The translations under genes and the position numbers were made by a program. From Porphyromonas endodontalis ATCC 35406 (lineage in GTDB: Bacteria; Bacteroidota; Bacteroidia; Bacteroidales; Porphyromonadaceae), in assembly GCF_000174815.1 (NCBI RefSeq), contig NZ_ACNN01000018.1, positions 1 through 62,488 on the forward strand: a stretch of 62,488 bases of DNA, read 5' to 3'. This document shows, one piece after another, positions 16,966 to 26,597 of the stretch; position 1 is the first letter of the stretch, and every line of letters begins with the position of its first letter. The notes under the pieces are model-generated. The model saw nothing but the letters and a program-made list of their open reading frames with translations. It was not told where the DNA came from and did no database searches.

Positions 16966-19437
16966 TCAGGGAGTGAATCCCATTTCCTTTAGGTAGTCAT
17001 TGACTTCGTGCTCATAGTTCGCCACATCCTGATGTAGCTCAGACATCGTATTTTCGTAACGCTCAACAAGGGCTGTTACCTCGGTTGCTATGCGGTGGGT
17101 AACGGACTGCATCAGTGCCTCACAAGCCCCCACAATAGTTGCAAGCCACTTCTTCTCGACAACGAGCCTCTTGATCTCCTCCTCGGAGAGCTCTGCATAC
17201 TTAGCCACCACGGCCTCGGTCAGTTTGCTACGCTTCAGCTTCAGATCCTTGCTGAGAGCCTCTTTCTCCACAGAGAGGGAGAGCCACTGCTTCAGTATCT
17301 TTACATCGGTATCGCTCGTGCCCTCCTGCTTTGCATTCTTAATAGCCCCCTTAACCTCTGCCGCCTTTACATTAAAAGCCTTCTCTTCGCCCTCCTCCTC
17401 ATCGTCCTCGCCAAAGGAAAAGACATCGATGTGCTGCTCTACGAGCTCATTCATAGCAGACTGCTTGCCATCAATCTGTATCATAAGGTTGCTAAATGCA
17501 GCAGTCTCTGCCGTGAAATACTCGTCGAGCAGGATATGCACCGGTAGTAGGTCGCAGACAATCTCGTCATACATACAGGGCGACTCCTTCACCTTGATGG
17601 TATCAGCCTTCTTATCCGTTATTTTCTTGCGCTTTACGGCTTTAACCTCGGGATAAGTCCACCCATCATTAGAGACCATATAGCAGTCGTCTTGCATAGA
17701 CTCTGCCCAATAGTTGAGCAATATATCATAAGTATCATACGCATCCACCAGGCCACTGTGCCCCTTCACCTTGCTCAGTAGGGAGGCGGACCAATCGGCA
17801 ATGAGCTCTTTCGGATGTGCCCCTTGGTCGACCGCCAATAGTCTAGGCTTTATCTCTTCCCTCCATTCTGTAAGGACCGAAGAGAAGGCTTCGCCTTGGC
17901 TCTTGTATGAAGGGTCATGGTCAATAGTACTGCTAATCTCCTCCTTTGTAGGCTTCAGAGAGTAGTAACCGTTGTTATTCTCCTCAAAAATCTGGCCCCG
18001 AAGAGAGGGACACGCAGCCCAATAGGGCTCCATAAGCTCTATATCGTGAGCAGGGAGCCCTCCATGAAGATGGGCTTCGATGTCATGCTGTATCTCAGTA
18101 TCCCGGGGCTGTATGTAGCGAGGGATATTCAGGTTGTAATCGTTCTTTTTGCTTTCGATTTCGCTCCACTCCACCATACGGCAGTAGTGAGGGATGGGCT
18201 GCTGCGCCTCCCATGCATCCACAATACGCTTGATGTCTTGCTCGCGGAGGCGGTTCTTAGCACCATCCTTCATATACCCCTCCTTGGCATCGATGAAGAA
18301 GATGCCCTTACGGCTATCCCTATCCTTCTTATCAATAACAATGATAGAGGCCGGGATACCTGTACCAAAGAAAAGATTGGCAGGCAGGCCGATAATACCT
18401 TTTATATAACGCTTTCGGATGATGTCTTTGCGAATCGTATACTCCGCATTACCACGAAACAATACGCCATGAGGCAGAATACAAGCGCCCCGCCCCTCTT
18501 CCGACTTCATTGAGGCGATAAGATGCATCAAAAAAGCATAGTCTCCACACTTAGCCGGCGGGAGAAGCTCTTTAGTCCAACGCTCGTATGTATCTTTCTC
18601 CAAAGCGGGAGAGAACCATTCCTTCTCAGAGAATGGCGGATTGGCCACACACACGTCAAAGGTGCTAAGTATCCCCATTTGTTTGAATTGTGGATCTCCC
18701 AGAGTATCGCCGACTTTGATTTCCGAATTGCTGATGCCATGCAGGAGCATATTCATCTTAGCAAGAGCGGCCGTAGTGCCGTCTTTCTCCTGACCACAGA
18801 TAGAAACACGAGGATTACTAGCCTCAGCAAGAGCCCGGAGTAAAAGGGAGCCCGATCCACAAGTAGGGTCGTAGATTGTCTGCTCGCCACGGTCAAGCTC
18901 ATGGATGCGCAGCACCTTTGCCATAACTCGGCTCACCTCGGCAGGGGTATAGAATTGACCTTTGCGCCTACCGCTCTCAGCCGCAAAGTTCTTCATCAGA
19001 TACTCATAGGCATCGCCCAGCAGATCATCATCAGCCGCTCTATTGCGGGAGAAGTCGAGAGCATCATTCTCAAAGACCCCAATAAGACGAGAGAGAGTTT
19101 CGACCATAGTACGGCCGATGCCCAGTTTTGCAGGGTCATTGAAGTTGGGCAATGCAAGGTCGCCAATCTGACGGGCATTCATCTCCTTGATAGCCTCCAG
19201 TTTGATATTCATCAGCTCTCCTATCTTGTCATTCTGCTTCAGAGAGACAAAGTCTCTGAAGCTGCAGCCTTCCGGGATATTCAAGCGGAAGCCTGGCTGT
19301 CCGGCCTTATCCGATAGGTACTTAACGAAAAGAATGATCAGCACATAGTCTTTGTACTGACTCGCATCCATAGAGCCACGCAGTGCATTGCAAGACTCCC
19401 AGAGCGTTCTATATAGTTGCGATTTCTTAATGGCCAT
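16966..19437 (-). CDS. hsdM: Type I restriction-modification methyltransferase HsdM, long form
   Basis: N6-adenine methyltransferase of a type I system. An N-terminal helical HsdM domain (about 1-150) is followed by the Rossmann methylase with motif I DPTCGSGSLLL (about 189-199) and motif IV NPPF. The length, 823 aa, is well above the roughly 500 aa of classical HsdM. The extra C-terminal 300 or more residues have no motif I recognise, contain an acidic patch (FGEDDEEEGEEK) and helical heptad-like segments toward the end. Lies 21 nt after hsdR and 12 nt before hsdS. Confidence 0.94.
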   Translation of the reverse strand: MAIKKSQLYRTLWESCNALRGSMDASQYKDYVLIILFVKYLSDKAGQPGFRLNIPEGCSFRDFVSLKQNDKIGELMNIKLEAIKEMNARQIGDLALPNFNDPAKLGIGRTMVETLSRLIGVFENDALDFSRNRAADDDLLGDAYEYLMKNFAAESGRRKGQFYTPAEVSRVMAKVLRIHELDRGEQTIYDPTCGSGSLLLRALAEASNPRVSICGQEKDGTTAALAKMNMLLHGISNSEIKVGDTLGDPQFKQMGILSTFDVCVANPPFSEKEWFSPALEKDTYERWTKELLPPAKCGDYAFLMHLIASMKSEEGRGACILPHGVLFRGNAEYTIRKDIIRKRYIKGIIGLPANLFFGTGIPASIIVIDKKDRDSRKGIFFIDAKEGYMKDGAKNRLREQDIKRIVDAWEAQQPIPHYCRMVEWSEIESKKNDYNLNIPRYIQPRDTEIQHDIEAHLHGGLPAHDIELMEPYWAACPSLRGQIFEENNNGYYSLKPTKEEISSTIDHDPSYKSQGEAFSSVLTEWREEIKPRLLAVDQGAHPKELIADWSASLLSKVKGHSGLVDAYDTYDILLNYWAESMQDDCYMVSNDGWTYPEVKAVKRKKITDKKADTIKVKESPCMYDEIVCDLLPVHILLDEYFTAETAAFSNLMIQIDGKQSAMNELVEQHIDVFSFGEDDEEEGEEKAFNVKAAEVKGAIKNAKQEGTSDTDVKILKQWLSLSVEKEALSKDLKLKRSKLTEAVVAKYAELSEEEIKRLVVEKKWLATIVGACEALMQSVTHRIATEVTALVERYENTMSELHQDVANYEHEVNDYLKEMGFTP

Positions 19438-19458
19438 ATTGTATTTTGCGATCTGTCA

Positions 19459-22400
19459 CTATGAATTGCTGGCAGCGAGACGATAAATCTCATAGATATC
19501 TTGCTCGCTCAAGCTTGGGCAAAGCTCTTGTAAGTCTTCGCGCAAATAACAACTTGCATTGCTATCGGGCGACCTCCAATCTCGAGAAGCATTCTTGAAG
19601 ATATAAGAATCAATTTTCTTGATTAGCTCAATGACTTCGTCCTTATCCTCAGGGGCATGCCAAAGGTGACGATTGTTCCAGAGGGCTTTGCAACGTTTGT
19701 TGTCGAGCCCGGCCAGAGCGTTGTTGCCATGCTTGACGGCTTTGATGTGATCTATGAGCGCCATTATCCTCTCCATTTCCGTGGCCTTGCTCTCCTTCAA
19801 GTAGTCCAGAAGGGCTTGGAGCTTTTCGCTAAACAACATCATCTCCTCTTCGTCGCCACTATTCCAGTCCGTATTTACACGGCGCGCCTTTCCTTCAATA
19901 ATTTCCGATGCGCCTTTGGCATTACCTCCGGCTGTCTTGATTGCCTTCTCGGCAGCTTTCTCCGTATCGGTAGCATCGTCGATCATGTCAAGGAAAGAGA
20001 AGTCTGCAGACGAAGCTACCAGGGTATCAGCCTCCTCTGCACGGATATGTTGGTCGAGTATTTGACGCATATCAGGGTCAAGTGTACGGGGGTCAAAGTT
20101 ATCACCCGACTTCTGACGCACCTTGCACTGTATGGTGCCGGCCTCACGAGAGTATGCTGTAAACTGATTGATCTGCTCGGGAGTAAAGTCAGACTTGCCA
20201 AAGAAGTCAGACATATTGTTGTATGCTGTGACCATACCACTTGTGATGCTGTACATAACATTGCGACGATCCTGAGCCAGTCCTTCGCCCTCCATCTCAG
20301 AGACATAGTAGTCTGCAAGGGCTTCCAAATCCGTCAAATCCTTGTTTTCCCAGATTCTTTTTAACCCTTTGTATGCCTCGGTAGCTGCCAGCAACCTCTC
20401 CTTACACTTGACAACAACACTATTGAGCAAGCCCTCAATATCAGCATCATCTAAGCCTTCGAATCCCGAGCCATCATTGAACTTGACCACGGCTTCTTCG
20501 ATGCTATTGAAGAGATTTTTGAAGCTGACAATTCTTCCAAATTCTTTGTGGGTCTTGGCTATCACATTGCCGTTTTTATCCTTAATATCTTCACCGAGTC
20601 TATTGACGCGGCAAACGGCCTGGAACAACGTGTGATCCTTGATTTCACTATCGATGTATAGGATGGTAGCAGATGGAGCATCAAACCCTGTCAAGAGCTT
20701 ATTAACCACGATAAGCAACTTCATCTGAGCCGGCCGGCTGGTAAAGACGCCCTTTGCCCATTCTTCATATTCCTCTGCATTACGAACTCCGGCATCGAGG
20801 AAAGACTGTTTGGCCCAGTCGTATTTGTATTTAGCTTCGGTAGTCTTGTTGTTGTCTGCAGAATCATTGGCAAGATCTCTATCTGCAGGGTCATAACTCG
20901 TCACTACCGAACACCGCCCTTTAAGATCACTTCTTGAGAAGAATTCATAATAGCGATAAGCCTGATAGATAGAACCCGCCACCAACATAGCATTACACCA
21001 GTCATTCTTCAGTAAGCCATAGCCGAGGTCATCGAGTATGCTGTAACCAATACGCTCTATTCTCTCTTTGGTCGAATAGATTCGTTCCATAGTTGCCCAG
21101 CGCTCCTCCACCATCTTCTGCTGCTCGGGTGTGAGGTCACGCCCGGCTGTAAGGGCTGCCAGTTTCTGATCGATCTTACTCTTACTAGTAAGCTGCTGCT
21201 CTACGTTGCGATATTCATATTGAAGGTCAAGAATGACCTTGTCTTCAACGGCTTGCTTGTGCAGATATTTATGAATGTATGGGCCAAAGGTGAGCTCAGA
21301 CATGTTCTTGATAGCCTTGTACTTATCTCCCTTGTCCTTCTTCAAGAGAGGAGTGCCCGTAAAGCCTATCAGCATAATCTCCTTGCCCATGATAGCCTTC
21401 ATAGCTTCGTGTAGTCGTCCGCTCTGTGTGCGGTGGCACTCATCCACAAAGACAAAAATGTTTTCCCCTTTTACGCTGAAGTTGCTCCCATACTTCTGTG
21501 CAATAATGGCCTGAAGATCATTGAGGTATTCATCAAGACTAACCTTGGTGCCAGACTCATCCTTCTCAGCTTCATCCTCAGATGTATGAGCACCAAACTT
21601 ATGGATCAAAGAGCAAATAAGCCATTCTTCGCCCTGGTTGAGAGTTTCGAGCAAGTCACTGCTTGAATAAGCATGATGAAGCTTGTTGCCCCCCTTGATG
21701 AAGGTGTTGGCAAGTTGTATATCAAGTTCCTTACGGTCTGTGATAACAACGACCCTCGGATTCTGATAGTTCCTACGAATATAAGCCGCCAACGCCACCA
21801 TTGTAAGGCTCTTACCCGATCCCTGCGAATGCCAGATAACACCGCTTTCTTTCTTGGGCATTCGGCCTGCAGCTGCTTTGATTGCATAGATCTGATGAGG
21901 ACGCAGTACCTTCTTCACACCACCATCGTTGAGTACACCGTAACGGAAGAAGAACATAAAGTTTTCTTTGTTGAAGAACATGGAGTAAGCTTCCTGCTCA
22001 GAGAGGGTATCGCCCACCTTAGTTGTGTCTCTCTTCCACTTACACCAGAAGGCCAGAGGTGTGCCGATCGTTCCATAACAGAAGTCCACACCATCGTTAG
22101 ATGCAATGGTGAACTGTACCGTAGTGAAGAAAGAAGGGATAAAATCAAGTTCGTTGCTCAGATGTTGCTTGATTCCCTCCTCGTAATTGACAAGACTGCG
22201 CTTCAATTCGATGACAGCAAGAGCAATACCATTCACATAGACAACAATATCCGGACGCTTGTTCTTGCCCAATAGAGGATCGATATAGCTTACCTCTTCG
22301 ACAATGGCAAAATGATTATTGCTAATATTATCAAAGTCGAATAGCATCACATCTTCATGAGTGCCTTCTAGGGTGGACAGCGATTTTACACCCATTATGA

Positions 22401-22719
22401 GCGTATCGTATAACTCATTATTACACTGGGTTAGGCTATTCTTCTTCGGATCGGCAAGACGCGCCTTGCTCTTTAATTGAGTTAATACATCCTCTATTTG
22501 CAACTCTGTACGCCCTTGCTTCGTCAAGAAAGCTCGTACCTCATCATCAAGGATCGGAAAATTTGCCTTCCCTTGATCATTAACTGCAGCTCCTTGAGCA
22601 TATTGCCAGTTGCCAAGGTAGGTATATCCCAATTCTTTTTGGAACCTCTTTACAAGAGTACTCTGATAGTCTCGCTCCCTTTGTTCTTGATAGTTAGCCA
22701 TATTATAGAGGGAATTCAT
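19459..22719 (-). CDS. hsdR: Type I restriction endonuclease HsdR
   Basis: ATP-driven translocase and nuclease subunit, 1086 aa. The N-terminal PD-ExK nuclease domain shows RPDIVVYVNGIALAVIELK (about 160-178). The SF2 motor has Walker A QGSGKS and the DECH box FVDECHR, followed by helicase motifs TGFTGTPL and the late LIVVNKLLTGFDAP/ CRVNR region. Two starts are possible: 22719 (overlapping the upstream metallopeptidase gene) or the ATG at 22701, which lies just after its stop and gives MANYQEQRERDYQ. First of the three hsd genes in the operon. Confidence 0.95.
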   Translation of the reverse strand: MNSLYNMANYQEQRERDYQSTLVKRFQKELGYTYLGNWQYAQGAAVNDQGKANFPILDDEVRAFLTKQGRTELQIEDVLTQLKSKARLADPKKNSLTQCNNELYDTLIMGVKSLSTLEGTHEDVMLFDFDNISNNHFAIVEEVSYIDPLLGKNKRPDIVVYVNGIALAVIELKRSLVNYEEGIKQHLSNELDFIPSFFTTVQFTIASNDGVDFCYGTIGTPLAFWCKWKRDTTKVGDTLSEQEAYSMFFNKENFMFFFRYGVLNDGGVKKVLRPHQIYAIKAAAGRMPKKESGVIWHSQGSGKSLTMVALAAYIRRNYQNPRVVVITDRKELDIQLANTFIKGGNKLHHAYSSSDLLETLNQGEEWLICSLIHKFGAHTSEDEAEKDESGTKVSLDEYLNDLQAIIAQKYGSNFSVKGENIFVFVDECHRTQSGRLHEAMKAIMGKEIMLIGFTGTPLLKKDKGDKYKAIKNMSELTFGPYIHKYLHKQAVEDKVILDLQYEYRNVEQQLTSKSKIDQKLAALTAGRDLTPEQQKMVEERWATMERIYSTKERIERIGYSILDDLGYGLLKNDWCNAMLVAGSIYQAYRYYEFFSRSDLKGRCSVVTSYDPADRDLANDSADNNKTTEAKYKYDWAKQSFLDAGVRNAEEYEEWAKGVFTSRPAQMKLLIVVNKLLTGFDAPSATILYIDSEIKDHTLFQAVCRVNRLGEDIKDKNGNVIAKTHKEFGRIVSFKNLFNSIEEAVVKFNDGSGFEGLDDADIEGLLNSVVVKCKERLLAATEAYKGLKRIWENKDLTDLEALADYYVSEMEGEGLAQDRRNVMYSITSGMVTAYNNMSDFFGKSDFTPEQINQFTAYSREAGTIQCKVRQKSGDNFDPRTLDPDMRQILDQHIRAEEADTLVASSADFSFLDMIDDATDTEKAAEKAIKTAGGNAKGASEIIEGKARRVNTDWNSGDEEEMMLFSEKLQALLDYLKESKATEMERIMALIDHIKAVKHGNNALAGLDNKRCKALWNNRHLWHAPEDKDEVIELIKKIDSYIFKNASRDWRSPDSNASCYLREDLQELCPSLSEQDIYEIYRLAASNS

Positions 22720-23389
22720 TCAATTGTTCTTTAATCTTTCTCCACTCTGGGAGATACATCCCAAGGATGTGATGGAATTTATCGGTATGGTTCTGCTCTA
22801 TAAGGTGAATCAACTCATGAGCAACAACATACTCAATACAGTTCAAAGGTTTCTTTGCCAACTGGAGATTAAATTTGATCTTACCGGTAGCTTTATGACT
22901 CTTGCCCCAGCTAGACGGCATTTGAAGAATCGTCCATTCTGAGGCTTTGACATCAAGAATGTTCTCCCATTTTGCGACATATTGCTCAAGGACTGGAGTA
23001 AGCTGCTCCTTATACCAAGCCCAGAGAACATTGGCAATATTCTCTTTGGTAGTGCGCTCATGGACATACACTTTGATATAGTCTCCCTCTAACCCTACGT
23101 GGTGGGTACAACTGTTGTCTCTTATTACTTTAAGGCGATATAAGCCTCCTTTGTAATAACGTGCTTCTCCGGATACGTATTCGCGCTCATCCTGTACAGT
23201 ATAGGATGTTACGTCTTTACGTTTCTGAATGATCCAAACCCATTTCTTGAGAATAAACAAACGAATCTGCTCTTCTGAATAGCTTTCTGGTGCAGATACA
23301 TGTACCCTCCCATCCGGTGGGTAGACCGCCAAATGGAGGTTCTTTATAGGCTTTTGCTCTACCTCAATATCGATATCGTTTAGTTTCAT
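22703..23389 (-). CDS. YgjP-like (DUF45) metallopeptidase of the R-M operon
   Basis: 228 aa, predicted zinc metallopeptidase of the YgjP/WLM group. The motif VAHELIHLIEQNHTDKFH gives the HExxH pair plus a third histidine. The start at 23389 (MKLNDIDIEV) has AGAAGG 7 nt upstream; an in-frame ATG at 23446 would add 19 residues. Its stop overlaps or abuts the hsdR start, so the two are probably coupled. Members of this family are recurrently found with type I R-M genes. Their role there (subunit turnover or control of restriction) is not established. Confidence 0.85.
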   Translation of the reverse strand: MKLNDIDIEVEQKPIKNLHLAVYPPDGRVHVSAPESYSEEQIRLFILKKWVWIIQKRKDVTSYTVQDEREYVSGEARYYKGGLYRLKVIRDNSCTHHVGLEGDYIKVYVHERTTKENIANVLWAWYKEQLTPVLEQYVAKWENILDVKASEWTILQMPSSWGKSHKATGKIKFNLQLAKKPLNCIEYVVAHELIHLIEQNHTDKFHHILGMYLPEWRKIKEQLNEFPL

Positions 23390-23461
23390 ATTTGTACCTT
23401 CTGCAATCAAGACTCCTTTATACTCACAAACAATCAAGTAAGTCAATCTCGAATTGTTCTA

Positions 23462-23469
23462 CAAATTTA
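23462..23469 (-). promoter_or_regulatory. Possible promoter box for the R-M operon
   Basis: On the minus strand this reads TAAATTTG, matching TAnnTTTG, about 73 nt before the metallopeptidase start. No convincing -33 element at the normal distance. Confidence 0.3.
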
Positions 23470-23599
23470 GCGAAGCTATCCCAATCTAGCGGAGAAAATC
23501 CGCACATCTCTAAAGGGTTTCAAAGAAAAAGAATCCTATACACCAGACTAGAAAGGCGTCAAAGGCGAGAAGATAGACTACAACCTTCACATCTGTACA

Positions 23600-23860
23600 T
23601 CAAGCGTCATATTGAGAACAATCAGACATATCCAGGCCATCCTCCCAAAGAGCTTCGATGAGAGCTTGATACGTTTTTCCCTGCGGGTGGTTGCGACAGT
23701 ATTGCACTCGCGAGATGCAATAAGTATTCTCTGTCGCCGGTTCAATAAGGAAGCGATTGAGAAGTATCTCGCTACGATAGACATAGTACCAACCATCATC
23801 GAGGTAAATACCATAACGAGCCTCCCAACCCGTATCATGAGATAGGCGAATGCGTTTCAT
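23600..23860 (-). CDS. Small hypothetical protein
   Basis: A possible 86-aa protein from ATG 23860, beginning MKRIRLSHDTGWEARYG and rich in Tyr, Trp and acidic residues. The reading frame stays open upstream to 24082, and there is another in-frame ATG at 23872. The composition looks protein-like, not like random translation, but no clear ribosome-binding site or known domain is visible. It lies between the R-M operon and nadB and may be a remnant gene at the edge of the accessory block. The rest of 23390-24112 shows only promoter boxes. Confidence 0.3.
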   Translation of the reverse strand: MKRIRLSHDTGWEARYGIYLDDGWYYVYRSEILLNRFLIEPATENTYCISRVQYCRNHPQGKTYQALIEALWEDGLDMSDCSQYDA

Positions 23861-24068
23861 TTGGCAATACATACCCAAAGGAACTTCGTTCAAAGATGTT
23901 GATGACAAACAAATACGAAATATCAGGATGCTGCTAAACAACAGACCTAGGAAAAGTTTGGACTTTAAATCCCCGAATGAAGTCCTTGCATTACTTTTGT
24001 CATACCATTGCACTTGATACTGGAATCTGCACTGCCCTCTTTCCCTGATTTTATCATAAATAAAAGAG

Positions 24069-24076
24069 TACCTTTG
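24069..24076 (+). promoter_or_regulatory. Promoter -7 box for nadB operon
   Basis: TACCTTTG matches TAnnTTTG and lies 37 nt before the nadB ATG. The -33 is weak (CTG at about 24045). Confidence 0.5.
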
Positions 24077-24112
24077 CCCCAACGTTCAATTGGAAGAGAG
24101 AAGAGACGCTAT

Positions 24113-25726
24113 ATGATGCAGTTCGACTATGTAGTAGTAGGAGGGGGGCTTGCAGGCTTATATACCGCACACTTATTGTCCTCCAAAGGCTCTGTAGCTC
24201 TTGTTACCTGCACTACCCTAGAGGAGAGTAATTCCTATTTCGCTCAAGGGGGGATGGCTGCCGTAACAGAAGCCAACGACACCCCTAAAAATCATTTCGA
24301 AGATACCATTGAGGCAGGGCGAGGACTGTGCTCCGAGGCCGCTGTACGAATCCTAACAGAAGAAGCTCCGCAACGTATCGAAGAATTGATCGACTTAGGG
24401 ATGCACTTCGATACCGAAGATGGTCATTTGGCATTAGGGTTAGAAGGCGGACACCACCACAGACGGATTCTGCATGCCGGAGGAGATGCCACAGGCCGAA
24501 TGGTCACCTCCTTTATGACGGAGCAAGTGCGCAAAACAGCCAATATAAAGATCCTAGATCACCACTTTGCACTAGGGTTAGTTGTAACACAAGGGCAATG
24601 CTTCGGACTTTACACCTACGATCAAAAGTCGCATCAGACGGAAACAATAACCGCACATGCAACCATTCTAGCTACCGGTGGTGCCGGAGCACTCTACCAC
24701 CCCACAACCAACCCGCCTACGGCTCTAGGAGACGGATTGGGGATGGCACTAGCGGCAGGAGCCACGCTGCGAGATCTCGAATTTGTACAATTCCACCCAA
24801 CGGCTCTATACGTGCCGGGGCAGGCCTCTTTTCTCATCAGCGAGGCAGTACGAGGGGAAGGAGCGCACCTCTACAATCAATCGGGGGAACGCTTTATGCT
24901 GGCAAAGCATCCGCTGGCAGAGCTTGCGCCCCGAGATGTAGTGGCACGCGAAATCTTCCATCAAATAGAAGCCGAGGGAGGGGATAGTGTTACCCTCTCC
25001 TTGCGTCACCTTGATGCCGAGCACATACGCCATCGCTTCCCTACCATCGCCCAACATTGTGCCGATATAGGGTTGGATCTCACACAAGAGATACCCGTAG
25101 CTCCTGCAGCCCATTATACTGTGGGAGGGGTGGCAACGGATCTCAATGGGGCTACTTCTGTACGACAACTCTACGCCGTGGGAGAGGTCGCCTCTACGGG
25201 AGTGATGGGTGCCAATCGCCTAGCTTCTAATTCCCTTGTTGAGTGTCTTGTTTTTGGTAAACGCATTGCAGAGCACATCCATCAGCACCCCAATCCTCAA
25301 TCTCTTCCTCCAGAGTCTCCATTACTCCACCGGCAATTCCCCCTCTCTTCGGTAGCTCAAGAGCAAGAGTGGAGAGAGCAAGAAGGAAAGGGCTACATGC
25401 TACAACTCGGGAAATTGCTCATGAAATACGTAGGAATTGTACGTACCGAAGCCTCTCTCTCTATCGCTTTAGAGGAGCTCGATAGGCTTATCTCGGGAAT
25501 CTCATCTCCTGCGCAACATCTCTTATCTGCCCTCGTTGTTTCCCAAAGACTACACCTAGCTCGTTGTTTGGTGAAAGCTGCTCTTGAACGGAAAGAGAGC
25601 CGAGGTGGGCACTTCCGCAGTGACTACCCCGAGACACTCCCCAACGACAAAGCATATCATTCCATCATTACTCAAGAGAGTATAAAACAAGTATTTACGT
25701 TTACTCCCAGCCCGGTTTCTCTATGA
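24113..25726 (+). CDS. nadB: L-aspartate oxidase
   Basis: FAD enzyme that oxidises L-aspartate to iminoaspartate, the first step of de novo NAD synthesis. The N-terminal FAD motif VVVGGGLAGLYTAHLL is followed by GGMAAV, EGGHHHRRILHAGGDATGR and AAHYTVGGVATDLNGATSV, all typical of NadB. About 537 aa, the normal length. The start is one of two adjacent ATGs (24113 or 24116), with a purine-rich GAGAGAAGAGA upstream. Earlier in-frame starts would run through the promoter box. Overlaps nadC by 4 nt. Confidence 0.96.
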   Translation: MMQFDYVVVGGGLAGLYTAHLLSSKGSVALVTCTTLEESNSYFAQGGMAAVTEANDTPKNHFEDTIEAGRGLCSEAAVRILTEEAPQRIEELIDLGMHFDTEDGHLALGLEGGHHHRRILHAGGDATGRMVTSFMTEQVRKTANIKILDHHFALGLVVTQGQCFGLYTYDQKSHQTETITAHATILATGGAGALYHPTTNPPTALGDGLGMALAAGATLRDLEFVQFHPTALYVPGQASFLISEAVRGEGAHLYNQSGERFMLAKHPLAELAPRDVVAREIFHQIEAEGGDSVTLSLRHLDAEHIRHRFPTIAQHCADIGLDLTQEIPVAPAAHYTVGGVATDLNGATSVRQLYAVGEVASTGVMGANRLASNSLVECLVFGKRIAEHIHQHPNPQSLPPESPLLHRQFPLSSVAQEQEWREQEGKGYMLQLGKLLMKYVGIVRTEASLSIALEELDRLISGISSPAQHLLSALVVSQRLHLARCLVKAALERKESRGGHFRSDYPETLPNDKAYHSIITQESIKQVFTFTPSPVSL

Positions 25727-26568
25727 AAGCAACTCACGACGAATTAGAAAAAATAGATCGTCTTATCGATCTTGCCTTTGATGAAGATATTGCTCAAGGC
25801 GACCTTACCACAGAATCTATCTTCCCTGATGTAACCGAGGCAACAGCACTCCTCACAGCCAAAGCCCCCGGTATTATCTCAGGTATTGAGATAGCCCAAC
25901 GAGTACTCGACAAGCGTGGGAGCAACAAGGTACAACTCTTCGTAAATGACGGAGACTCCGTACAGAAGGGAGATAAGATTATGGCTATCACCGCCTCTTA
26001 TGCTACCCTCCTTACAGCTGAGCGGCTCCTCCTAAACTTTATGCAACGGATGTCTGGCATCGCTACCGAAACGCACCGTTATGTGACCGCTTGCGAAGGC
26101 ACCAGTACGCATATCCTGGATACGCGCAAGACAGCTCCCGGGCTACGACTTCTCGATAAAATGGCCGTTAGACACGGCGGTGGGCGCAATCATCGTATGG
26201 GCTTGTACGATATGATTATGCTCAAAGACAACCACATCAAGGCCGTGGGGAGCATCACAAAGGCAGTAGAGATGGTACACTCCCAACTTCCCCTCTCCGT
26301 TAAGGTAGAGGTAGAGACAACCTGCCTCAAGGAGGTGGAAGAGGCACTCTCTGCCGGCGCAGACATTATTATGTTAGACAATATGAACAACGAAGCTATG
26401 CTGGAGGCAGTCCGTTTGATCAATCACCGCTGCGCAGTGGAGGCCTCAGGCAATATGACTCTCGAGCGCATCCGAGAGGTTGCAGCATTGGGGGTAGACT
26501 ACATCAGTGTGGGGGCTCTGACTCACTCCGTAAAGGCTCTCGACATTAGCATGAACTTTATACAATAG
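25723..26568 (+). CDS. nadC: Quinolinate phosphoribosyltransferase (decarboxylating)
   Basis: Converts quinolinate and PRPP to nicotinate mononucleotide. 281 aa. Signatures: DEDIAQGDLTTESIF near the N-terminus, LDTRKTAPGLRLLDKMAV and GGGRNHRMGLYDMIMLKDNH for substrate binding, and VEVETTCLKEVEEAL in the barrel. The ATGA overlap with nadB indicates translational coupling. nadA follows after 29 nt. Confidence 0.97.
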   Translation: MKATHDELEKIDRLIDLAFDEDIAQGDLTTESIFPDVTEATALLTAKAPGIISGIEIAQRVLDKRGSNKVQLFVNDGDSVQKGDKIMAITASYATLLTAERLLLNFMQRMSGIATETHRYVTACEGTSTHILDTRKTAPGLRLLDKMAVRHGGGRNHRMGLYDMIMLKDNHIKAVGSITKAVEMVHSQLPLSVKVEVETTCLKEVEEALSAGADIIMLDNMNNEAMLEAVRLINHRCAVEASGNMTLERIREVAALGVDYISVGALTHSVKALDISMNFIQ

Positions 26569-26597
26569 GATTTTAGCTCAACAAAAAGGGATAGAAA

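Noticed and set aside
19657-20364. 235-aa frame on the plus strand inside hsdR
   Set aside because: No domain, no ribosome-binding site, and the minus-strand HsdR is certain.
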